Positions 26,126-34,657 of a stretch of DNA of 64,000 nt are shown here, piece by piece. Each line of letters starts with the position of its first letter. Position 1 is the stretch's first letter. The DNA lies in contig SSNU01000247.1 of assembly GCA_012064415.1 (NCBI GenBank), forward strand, positions 1,966,840 to 2,030,839, read 5' to 3'. The notes beneath the pieces are model-generated. The model did not search any database and was not told the origin of the DNA. It was given only the letters and a program-made list of their open reading frames with translations. Origin of the DNA: Gyrodactylus bullatarudis. Taxonomy: Eukaryota; Platyhelminthes; Monogenea; Gyrodactylidea; Gyrodactylidae. Position numbers and translations under genes: made by a program.

Positions 26126-26922
26126 CAGTGAAAATCTAAAATATGCATTTATGAAAATTCATTACAAAGCCTTGTTCACATGAAAGTTGCCCAATCAATC
26201 AAAATGTATAATTATTATTATTGTCCTAAAGAAATACTTGAGACTTCCTCTTGTATATATATTTTCCTAATTATAATTATTTTTACTTCTACATTCGTGA
26301 GAACTCCTTATTTTCCAATTCCCACACTCTGCTCTCCTTACCCATTCCACATTTCCCTTGTTTATTTTACACCATGTGACTCAGAATTTTTCAATGTCCA
26401 TTCACAATTCATCTCTATTGATTTATTATTAGTTCTAGGAGACAAAAAAAAAGTTACAGTTAAAATTTTTACAATTCTCCCTCACTTGAACCACTTGAAG
26501 AAAAATATTTTGAATTGGTGCTAAATTTCCATTAGGTATTTTGAGTTTTGATTTTTAGTACTTAAAGATACATAATTGAAAATTTGATAATTCGAAATCC
26601 CTCGAAAACGGTTGATTTTTCGAAAATTTAACTGTGATCATCTAATTTTATTCATGAAAATTTTGCGCCAATTCAAAATTGTGTCCTTTTATTTATCTTT
26701 CTCAACCAACTTTACTTTTGAGTAGGGAAGTAAAATTTCAAGATAAACGATATGAACTGACTGAAGGAAAATATAAAAGTCCGTAGTTTTTATTTTTTTC
26801 TCATCTATGTTAAATTTCTAGCATAGTTTATGGTTTGAGTTTCAAAGCCAAAAAAATTAACATCTTCAGCGAACTGATTGAAATGATGGAAAAGCAGGCA
26901 TCTCACAAAGATCATAAGGGGC
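25420..26922. other. Intergenic spacer of the secreted-gene cluster
   Basis: No gene seen. A plus-strand open stretch at 26180-26524 is T/C-rich and has no domain or splice support. A phrase tgagatagtcaagtacctttt at 25869-25889 recurs at 14413-14433, a short dispersed repeat. Confidence 0.55.
26095..26120 (+). repeat. (AG)13 microsatellite
   Basis: Thirteen uninterrupted AG units followed by AAAAA. Confidence 0.95.
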
Positions 26923-28214
26923 TCACTGGTCATTATGGTCGGCATCATCGTCAAGATTCTCCATTACCAACAGATATAAACAGACATTCTCAGATATCTT
27001 TTCTGTTATATTGATTCTCTTCAAGTCGCAACTGTCAATATTCAAGTCTGCATAGTCCTTTTCCTTAGTGTGGCCACAGGATATCTTTTGATAGCCCATC
27101 ATTTCCAGGAATATTTTTGTCTTTACCTTGTTATTCGACCAGAGAATATGATAAAAGTCTATTTCATCAATTACATTGCCTGCGACTAGTTTGCGCCATG
27201 TCGTTTCAATAAGCCTCTGGCCAGTCAAATCGTTCCGGTTCATTGCCAAAATTGTCACGTAGCCTTTATCCTTGTGTAACCCAGGCGGCCGAATTGCTTC
27301 ACAACATGTGTAGAGAAATTTCAAGATATCCTTCATTGGCCCTGGCATATACAACTGATCGAGTTGGCTATGCTTAACAATCATGTTCATTCCTGCTATG
27401 GTCTTGTTGTCAAACATTGCTGCCTTGAAAATATACATGTGAGTTTGTATCTTTCATAAGTTGATAAAATATTTGATTGAGTATATCTTTTGATATTATC
27501 AAAGGTTAATTATTTTGATAGATTGACCGTTATTCATGGGCTATCGTTGATCATGAAATGATTTTTAAGATAATATTCAGGATTTTTCCTTTCTTAGAAT
27601 TCATTTAAACAAGTTGGTATATTTTAGTCTCTCTTTTTGGAGCTACTCAAATATACTAAACAGACCAACTTCTCAGCCATTGAGAAACTTAACCCTACAG
27701 AAGGGTATTCGTGGATCTCTTTATATTAAAACTTCGATAAGCAAAAATTTCCCATCTTTCCACACTTTCTTGAGCGGTAATTTTCCTTAAAATTAAAAAA
27801 ACTCACCTAATTTTCCAGGAACTTTATTCAAATGTGAAAAAGTACTCATTTTTTACTACAAGTCCTATTTTTAATTGAAATGTTCCAGAAACTATTCAAA
27901 AATCTTAAAAATAAACTGTCTTTTTCAATTTTCATCAAAATGAAATTAAGACTGGGAAAAGTTGAAAAAATGCATCTTTCTCTACTCACCATACTTAATT
28001 TTTTATCTGCAAGTTGATGAGAACTGAATAGGAACTGATACAAGTCCATGTCCTCTATCAGAACCTGGTCATAATACTTGCGATTCCTGAGAATCTCCTG
28101 TTCCATAAACTCGATCAACTGGAATTTCTCCATATTCCTATACGACTTGAGTTCAACATAACCCTGGCACGATCCAAAATTAATGATCCAGATCAAGATC
28201 ATCAGCTGGGACAT
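26923..28214 (-). CDS. Secreted protein of an unrecognised family (paralogue 2)
   Basis: Two exons (28214-27990 and 27423-26923) give 241 residues. The start MSQLMILIWIINFGSCQG is a good signal peptide. The same motif order as in the 24655-25419 gene is seen: ADKKLSM at the intron, then AAMFDNK, DKGYVTILAM, TTWRKLVAGNVI, FYHILWSNN and MGYQKISCG. The tail differs, ending in an acidic DDDADHNDQ. Overall similarity is moderate, so the duplication is not recent, yet length and exon phase are unchanged. The intron is 566 nt compared with 39 nt in paralogue 1. Function is unknown. The neighbouring small lectin is also secreted, so an extracellular, defence or matrix role is possible but is only an inference. 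Confidence 0.8.
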
Positions 28215-29680
28215 GATACTTTGTAAAGATTGCCATGATGTTCATTCATCCTTGACTTTTTTTCTCTAGTGACATCTCGGGTTTATCCCATTGGTCAGGA
28301 TTTTTTTCTGTCATAACTTAGAGATTTCTAAACATTATAAACAAATATGCCTTTTTTATAGTACTGAGCTATGCCATATCTATGCCTGTACAAGGCCTAT
28401 TATACATATATTTTATTTGTTTTTTTCCTGGGAAATGTATTAGTATTAACCCCAAACAGAATCTTTGAATGTAAGAGAATTATGCTAATCAAGGTTAATT
28501 CAATGTCCAAATTTGGTGAATAAATGGGAATTTCTCTCTCTCAAACTGTTTATCTATAAATGTTTCAGTTCACTTTTTCAATTTGTAGTACGATAGATGA
28601 ACCATCCACGAATACAATTCAACAGTTCTCGACATTCTTGGTTCGCTCATTCTCAACATTTGGTTAAAAGTCGAACATGACTTTGGCGCGGATATTGGAA
28701 AAATGCACTATTCTCAAAGTCAAACGCTTCTACATTAGGTCCTAATAAGAAGGCATACAATACACTATACAAGTGAAAGATTGATTGAACAATCAGTCAA
28801 CGCCTCAAGCTAATAATTCTCTTTTTGCCCCATTTTCATTGACCAATGATATTCGAGTATTATTATTTGGACCAATTAAATTAAAGCTAGAATTACTTTT
28901 AGGCTCAACTTCTATCTACAATTTCCTAAAACTTTTTAAATTACAAGCTTGTCTCTACACGCTTCGCTGTGTAATATTTCAAAATTTTAATTTACCTACG
29001 ATTTAAATTAATTTTTTAAATTTTTATCTAAGTTTAATAATTTCAAGCAATAATTGATTCTCTGTTTATCAATAAGGTCCAAGTTAATTAATTTTATACT
29101 TCTACCTTGAGATAGTTCTTATGGTTATATTATCAATAAGTGAATCTTGATGGTGATGCTGAGTCGTACGTTGTCTGAAAATTTTGATTATTTTAATTTT
29201 AAACCTTCCAAATATATTTTCCTAACTTTTTCCTATTTTCGAATATTTCACACCCTTTTCATTCAGTTATTCAAAAAGATCTTTGGATGAAAAACTTTTG
29301 AAAATTATTTCTTAAGATTAAGGGAAAATCTTCATCTGACCCAAATATTTTAGCCCTATTACTTTATTTCTCATTGAGTAATATTCAAATTTTTCTAAAA
29401 TTTTTAATACCAAAAATGGTAATCATATCACGAATAGGGTTTTATTTAAGGTTAGTGAAAAAATCTTTTTAATTTAGTAGAAAAAATTTCAACTGATATC
29501 ATCAAAAAAATCATGAAGGAATGTGTTGATTTCTGAGATTATGGAATCAGCAGGCTTGAATCTTGAACAGATATTCTAAAGAAAAAACCGTTGAATTTCG
29601 TATCATCACCGTCGCTCAGGATAAATAGAATTAAATGAGAGGACACAAAAAGAATAAGAAATTGATGAGGTTAATCTTTG
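28215..29680. other. Intergenic, no gene recognised
   Basis: Short open stretches (for example 28785-29006, plus) have no domain, no splice support and a composition like the surrounding spacer. Nothing else is claimed. Confidence 0.55.
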
Positions 29681-29721
29681 GTTAGAGATGAGGTTGTCAA
29701 TACAGAGGAAGGCGAGAAAAC

Positions 29722-30045
29722 AAAAGTTTTCATGAAACTTAACTACAAAGGTGATGGTTTTAGTAATGATGTTAGGAGAAGACTCAATAATCTCATCGAT
29801 TAATCATTATGACAATATACAATTGAAAATTGTATTCAAAGCTCAGAGATTGTTCAGTTTAATCCATAAGGATTTACTTGACCCTCAAGAAAAGACTATT
29901 GATTTACAAGTTTCAGTGTGACTGTGGTGCTTCGTATATAGGACGTACTATTAGGAAGTTATCAACTAGATCTCATGATCATCTCAATAAAGATACCGCG
30001 GTGACCAGACATCTAAAACAAAGAAAACCATGCTGCTTCAATTTC
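29722..30045 (+). pseudogene. Penelope-like element fragment with GIY-YIG endonuclease remains
   Basis: The first part reads KLNYKGDGFSNDVRRRLNNL (from about 29739), then, after stops, QLKIVFKAQRLFSLIHKDLL (from about 29820). After a frameshift it reads YKFQCDCGASYIGRTIRKLS (from about 29898). These are the connector and GIY-YIG region of Penelope-like retroelements, where CDCG...YIG.T.R.L is the signature. It is broken by stops and frameshifts, so it is dead. Similar fragments lie at 45655-45860 and 61436-61600. Confidence 0.75.
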
Positions 30046-30162
30046 TAATTTTTCCATCTCATACAAAAACCCAAGGGGTGACAGCGCAGATGTGTGGGTT
30101 AAGGAGAAATTTTTCAGAGTATATTTCAAGATGACATCATAAAATTATAATTTTGGGTTTGT

Positions 30163-30596
30163 TCAAAGAGTACAGACACCATATCTCTTGGCTTCGCATT
30201 CATCATCATTCAACTTGTGGGTGTTTGGACCGGACTTGTAAACTTCTGCGCACATTTCATTATTATTATAGTTGTCTGGCTGTCCACTTGCCCATGGTCT
30301 GTAGGAGGAGAGAAATTTCAGAAAGACAATTAAACTTACAAGTCAGTTTCTCTGAAATTGAACTCTGTCCAGTCATTAACCCCGGGGTAAATACGATGAA
30401 GTGCAACCCAACAAAGCCAATCCGGGCATCCACTGGCCATATTGGGAATTTCCTCTTTGATTGGAGCCTTGAGACCACCGTATCCCTGATCCATACACCA
30501 GTCCTCGGACTCCTGCCAGGTCATTGCTTTTGGCGTGTAATGGTAAGCTGAGATATCAATGAGCACAATGGCTGCGAAGACTATGAAAAATATCAT
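30163..30596 (-). CDS. Small secreted C-type lectin, QPD type
   Basis: Two exons (30596-30340 and 30298-30163) around a 41-nt intron encode 130 residues. A TTG lies upstream in frame, but the ATG at 30596 gives a clean signal peptide (MIFFIVFAAIVLIDISAYHY). The rest is a single short C-type lectin-like domain: AMTWQESEDWC at its start, LCWVALHRIYP in the core, then SGQPDNY, EMCAEVY, LNDDEC and YGVCTL. QPD is the galactose-type calcium-site motif in C-type lectins, and ND in LNDDEC is where WND normally sits. Exon lengths (257 and 136 nt) are identical to those of the lectins at 38647 and 57158, so all three derive from one ancestral gene. A galactose-type sugar-binding role is predicted, not shown. 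Confidence 0.88.
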
Positions 30597-31067
30597 TTTT
30601 ATCAACAACAGTCGCCTTTTTTTCTTCAACTATCGCTTTAAATCCAGCAGAGAATACCCTCATATTTTTACATGAGGGAAATTTTTCTTGGTTAATTTAC
30701 TTATTTGAAAAAAATTTGTGTGCCTTCTGAATAGAGAGCTCAAAAAATATTTCTCCATTGAATTCACCTTACAACGTTTTTTCTTCAAATTATTCAATTA
30801 AAACAAAATCTACCTACTTGTAAGTAATTTGCTTTATATTGATGCATTTAATTTCATATCTACATAATGCTTAAAGATAAATAGAAACCCTTGAATTTTT
30901 TCGAAATCAATAATTCCAACCACTTCCAATGCATTAAACCAGAAACGGATACTCATTTTGCATAACATCCATGTTTTTACTTTTGTGAATTATATACCAG
31001 CATTGAAAAAGAACTCGCATGTAGAAATAACAATGTATTTGAAAATTATTTTTTTTTAATTCTGCAT

Positions 31068-31586
31068 TTATTGATTTTTTGCCAGTTGGATCCAATTGCT
31101 AACTTGAGTCTCATCAAGATTTTCCCATTCACGAAGGAATTCCTTTGCTAACCATTGCCGGTCAGGGGCCTGGCCATTATTTTCGACCATAAACTGTTCC
31201 CTGAGACGTCTCCCATTTTCTTTGGCATAGAGACGAAAGCCCATCTTTCGATCCTCTGGGGAAATTTCCGATTTCTTCGAGCCACCTGTCAACGTCTGAA
31301 GAATATTTTCGTCAATATCAAACGAGTTTATCTCCAACAATGTTCGTAGACAATCCTTTCGATTTGGCTGGTTGATCTCTCGATTGGTCTTGATCCTTTC
31401 AATATCAAGAAGATCATTCTGAATTTTATTGGTCAGACGGTAGATTTGACTGGCGAGATGATTGTTGAATTTTTGCAGATTCTCCACGACATTCTCAAGT
31501 TTATTGCAGTTGTTCGCGGAAACCTCGTACTCTGAACTAAGAAATTTTTTTGCCTCCTCTACGTTTATCACAGATTGGGTTAGATT
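31068..31586 (-). CDS. HMG-box-like protein, 3' exon only (5' exon not found)
   Basis: An open exon starts at 31586 just after a TCTAG acceptor and runs 173 codons to a stop embedded in AATAAA. The first part is a probable coiled coil (KLENVVENLQKFNNHLASQI). The C-terminal 65 residues look like an HMG box: MGFRLYAKENGRRLREQF, then LAKEFLREWENLDETQVSNW. A TAG sits directly upstream in frame, and the first in-frame ATG is deep inside, so the start must come from another exon. I found no exon with a donor between this one and the synergin-like gene. The first exon may lie further upstream, or a weak donor (GTGTAT near 31800) inside the synergin-like reading frame may join the two. HMG assignment is by pattern only. 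Confidence 0.55.
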   Translation of the reverse strand, partial: NLTQSVINVEEAKKFLSSEYEVSANNCNKLENVVENLQKFNNHLASQIYRLTNKIQNDLLDIERIKTNREINQPNRKDCLRTLLEINSFDIDENILQTLTGGSKKSEISPEDRKMGFRLYAKENGRRLREQFMVENNGQAPDRQWLAKEFLREWENLDETQVSNWIQLAKNQ

Positions 31587-31765
31587 CTAGATAGAGAGAG
31601 AGAAAACATGAAATTCCAAAGTTCATAAAAAGCATAGAAAAGAGGAATGTGAATCAGAATTTCATTGGATAAAAAGCAATTTATTAAAAAAATATATAAT
31701 GTGATTTCGGAGAAATCATTTCTCGGTGCACGGCTAGTTAAATTGTGAAAGTATGATGGTTGATT

Positions 31766-32158
31766 CTAGTGATTATTCCCATGAGCTTTGAGATACACAA
31801 AGTCTTTAATGTTGTTCCATTCATTCTCAATAACTCTAAAGGCATAGTCAAGGTCTGCTCGTTTGATTTGATTCTGTATCATTATTGCTTCGACTTTTTT
31901 TGCAAAAAAATAAACGTCGATGACATCTTGAATGAATTTTTGACCATTAGAAGATTGACTGAAACGACGCTTTTGCTCAAATAATGGATATTTCTTAAAA
32001 GTGGCACTCGCTTTTATCATGATTGCAACAGTTTGACTTGTACAACGATACAAGTAATGATAGAGTTCAGAATTGGTTTCAAGCTCTTTAGTGTTTTTAC
32101 ATGAAACAAATTCGCCAAACTCATTATCATCAATGTCAATTAAATCATTAACCTCCAT
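31766..32158 (-). CDS. Mini synergin-gamma-like protein (C-terminal domain only)
   Basis: A single exon encodes 130 residues from the ATG at 32158. Residues from about 35 to 120 match my recollection of the C-terminal domain of synergin gamma: ELYHYLYRCTSQTVAIMIKA, then GQKFIQDVIDVYFFAKKVE and IENEWNNIKDF. The N-terminus has DDNEFGEFVS, an acidic-phenylalanine motif like the DFGDF/DDFGDF peptides that bind adaptor gamma-ears. Synergin gamma is over 1000 residues long in vertebrates and links AP-1 to clathrin-coated vesicles, so this protein is a stripped-down version. A minus-strand AATAAA at 31685-31680 supports a separate 3' end. It is divergent from Rabenosyn-5 with 196 bp between starts. 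Confidence 0.6.
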   Translation of the reverse strand: MEVNDLIDIDDNEFGEFVSCKNTKELETNSELYHYLYRCTSQTVAIMIKASATFKKYPLFEQKRRFSQSSNGQKFIQDVIDVYFFAKKVEAIMIQNQIKRADLDYAFRVIENEWNNIKDFVYLKAHGNNH

Positions 32159-32354
32159 AATGTTGTGAAATCGAGCTTCGGAAACCTGTTGTTATCCAAT
32201 ATAAACAACATTTCATATTTGAAGCGTGACAAAACAAAATCTACTAGATTTAGCATTACAATTAATTATTTTGTCGGAACTTAATTTCAATTGTTGAACA
32301 ATTTAATTGTTACAATTTTTTATCAATAATACCCAATGTTCTTTAAAATGTAGA
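32159..32354. promoter_or_regulatory. Bidirectional promoter interval
   Basis: The 196 bp between the divergent starts of the synergin-like gene and Rabenosyn-5 must hold both 5' UTRs and core promoters. No specific binding site is claimed. Confidence 0.45.
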
Positions 32355-33842
32355 ATGAATAGTGTAGTAAGAGAAGGATTCATATGCTCTGTATGTAAAC
32401 TAGAATTTTCTTCGCCAGAAATTTTAACCAAACACTTCTATGTTCACATAGAAAATGATGAAAGGAAAACTATCAAAAATACGAAAAAAATTCCCCAGAT
32501 TTTTACCAAAAAGTTTTATTCATGTAAGATTAAAAGCAGTTCGCTCACAGAAGAATTCCGCACCATGAGACAAAAATCAAATTCCTCAAAGAATTTCCAA
32601 GTTAATAAGCTTGTTCTCACACTTGAGAAAATACTAGACTACAACAAGTCGGTTCGTTTCAAGGACAGAAAATCCTATGAGGAATCAATTGTTTCATGGC
32701 TGGGCCAGGATTCAAATAACTGTCCTATTTGTTGTGCTAGTTTTGGAGTGAGGAAATGCAAAAGTGACGCAGATAACATTATCGACAAAATTATCGACAG
32801 TGGTAATTTGGTGATCCGCTTTAAGCACCACTGTCGTCTCTGCGGTTTTATCATGTGCGGAGATTGCTCATTCTTCCTCAAAGAATCTTATGCCAAGAAA
32901 TTGCTGGAAAGTATTACACAGAAATGCTCCGATTTCACTCTGAGAAATGAATTTGAATCTTTCCTCAATCTAACTCCAAAATACTCAGCTGTAAACCAAA
33001 TATTAGATGGTCAATCTGATAATAATGAATCCACTGGTAGTTCACAGATACCCTCTTCAAGTGAGTATAAAATACGCCTTTGTTATCATTGTCTTTCAAT
33101 GCTGAATGAGAAATATGAGCTCTGCGAAAAAAATAATCCCTCCTCCGACAGAATTATTTCAGTTTATTCTGATCTGAGAGGTTGCATGGTGAAAATAAAG
33201 ACAATCATGGAAGAGTTTAGTGAAATTCTGCAGAGTCTATCCCTAGGCGAAACAAAGTATACAATAGAAGGTGCCCAAACGATACGCCAAGATTTGATTG
33301 AATTATTCAACAAGAATCAGGAAGCCTCGTTCACTTTGAATCAATTGAAAGAATCGATGCAAGCTGAACCTACTTTAGTCAATTTACTGAACAAAATTCT
33401 TTATTATAATCAACAATTTATTAAAATTTATATGCCTTCTCTAAAGAGCCTGCCCACAATAGAGGACTATGAAAAATTGAAGATGAAGAATAAACTCGAC
33501 TTGGCCGATAAATGGACTAAAATCGATGAGATTAATCACCAAGGAATCATTATCGAACAGAAAGATATCATTCAAGAATCACTGGAACATAGAGAGAGCA
33601 ATTGGATTCCTAAGCCATCTCAAAGTTCTGGTAAATTGGTTGAATCGGATGATGAATTCGTCAAGTGTCTTGTCCAACAAATTGAAAATGTTATCGGTTA
33701 TCTTGAGACTGCCAAGAAGGATGAAAGACCTGAAGAAGTAAGATCACTCTCGGATAATTTGACACAACTCCAAATGGCCCTTGCTGAACGCCAGAAAGAA
33801 CTCTATAATCTCAGACAAGCAACAATAATTCGATATGAATGA
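32355..33842 (+). CDS. RBSN: Rabenosyn-5, FYVE-domain Rab effector
   Basis: This intronless gene encodes 495 residues. Rabenosyn-5 is an early-endosome effector of Rab4/Rab5 with Vps45, binding PtdIns3P through its FYVE finger. The in-frame ATG at 32355 is preferred over one at 32307 because MNSVVREGFICSVC matches the conserved start. A C2H2 finger follows (CSVCKLEFSSPEILTKHFYV). FQVNKLVLTLEKI matches the helix before the FYVE domain. The FYVE finger has WLGQD, CPICCASF, KHHCRLCGFIMCGDC and LCYHC. It carries roughly 20 extra residues between its second cysteine pair and KHHCR. The C-terminal helical hairpin (KCLVQQIENVIGYLETAKK) is the Rab-binding repeat. The NPF motifs of vertebrate Rabenosyn are absent and the protein is much shorter. 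AATAAA lies at 33916-33921. Confidence 0.93.
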   Translation: MNSVVREGFICSVCKLEFSSPEILTKHFYVHIENDERKTIKNTKKIPQIFTKKFYSCKIKSSSLTEEFRTMRQKSNSSKNFQVNKLVLTLEKILDYNKSVRFKDRKSYEESIVSWLGQDSNNCPICCASFGVRKCKSDADNIIDKIIDSGNLVIRFKHHCRLCGFIMCGDCSFFLKESYAKKLLESITQKCSDFTLRNEFESFLNLTPKYSAVNQILDGQSDNNESTGSSQIPSSSEYKIRLCYHCLSMLNEKYELCEKNNPSSDRIISVYSDLRGCMVKIKTIMEEFSEILQSLSLGETKYTIEGAQTIRQDLIELFNKNQEASFTLNQLKESMQAEPTLVNLLNKILYYNQQFIKIYMPSLKSLPTIEDYEKLKMKNKLDLADKWTKIDEINHQGIIIEQKDIIQESLEHRESNWIPKPSQSSGKLVESDDEFVKCLVQQIENVIGYLETAKKDERPEEVRSLSDNLTQLQMALAERQKELYNLRQATIIRYE

Positions 33843-33921
33843 TCTCTACGATGTAGAATTTACAAAGAGACTTTTTGAATATTCTTTTTTATTTTAATCA
33901 ATAAGATATTGAATCAATAAA

Positions 33922-34247
33922 TATTTCGTTTTGAGGATTGCTAACTAATACAAAGGATGAAAATAGCCTATTCTGGTAGGAAAATAACTTAAGAAATCGT
34001 AAAAAAAGAATCAAAGAATACGCCCAGATAGCGAAAAAACAAAAAACTAGAGAAAATCAATTTGAATTTGTTTATATTTTACTATCACGACAATTTCGCT
34101 CGAAAAAATCGAATTTATATTATTATTAGCCCGACTACTTATGAGTATAAGGGATAAAATAAATTTAATTAACGACAAAAGTGCCAATCTCGATTTTTAA
34201 GGAATTTAAGTATATCATATAAATGAACGAATAGGAATTTGACATCT
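33922..34247. other. Spacer between RBSN and LATS 3' ends
   Basis: AT-rich, no gene seen. Confidence 0.55.
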
Positions 34248-34330
34248 TGTATAGCTCAATGGTATCGTGTTTTAGCTTAGGTACTCGCTTGGTGTGTTCG
34301 ACCCTGAGTTGATACAATTTTTTTGTGATT
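34246..34330 (+). repeat. tRNA-like sequence, probably a tRNA-derived SINE head
   Basis: TATAGCTCAATGG at 34251-34263 matches a polymerase III A box, and GTGTTCGACCCT about 40 bp later approximates a B box. Ends ttgtat and atacaa could pair as a 6-bp acceptor stem, and a T run follows. The D and T arms do not fold cleanly, so I do not call it a functional tRNA. Confidence 0.45.
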
Positions 34331-34657
34331 TCTCAACCCAATTAGATTTTTCATTTCCTGTTGTCGCTACTTTCATCAAACACCTATTCTTCTTCGCTGA
34401 TAAGAAATTCTCTGCCACTCAAATTTTTCAAAGTTGAAAATGAGGAATTATTTTGATACTAAAATTTTCATAATTCTACAATTTGGCATCACATTCTTGA
34501 GTCAGTGTTACATAAGTTATCAAATATTATTTCTTCTACAGCTTGCAAACTTTAATAAATTCACCTGAAACGAATAATTTCGATCAGAACAGGACGTTTT
34601 TTTTTAAAAAATGATAAAAATTCTGTTTTTTTTTCACAGGAAAATGAATGGTCTTGT

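Noticed and set aside
26180..26524. Plus-strand 114-codon frame
   Set aside because: Built from a C/T-rich stretch giving F, P, S, I and L bias; no domain and no promoter or splice support.
30153..30551. Plus-strand frame overlapping the lectin at 30163
   Set aside because: It is the antisense shadow of the lectin gene, whose domain and splice sites are clear on the minus strand.
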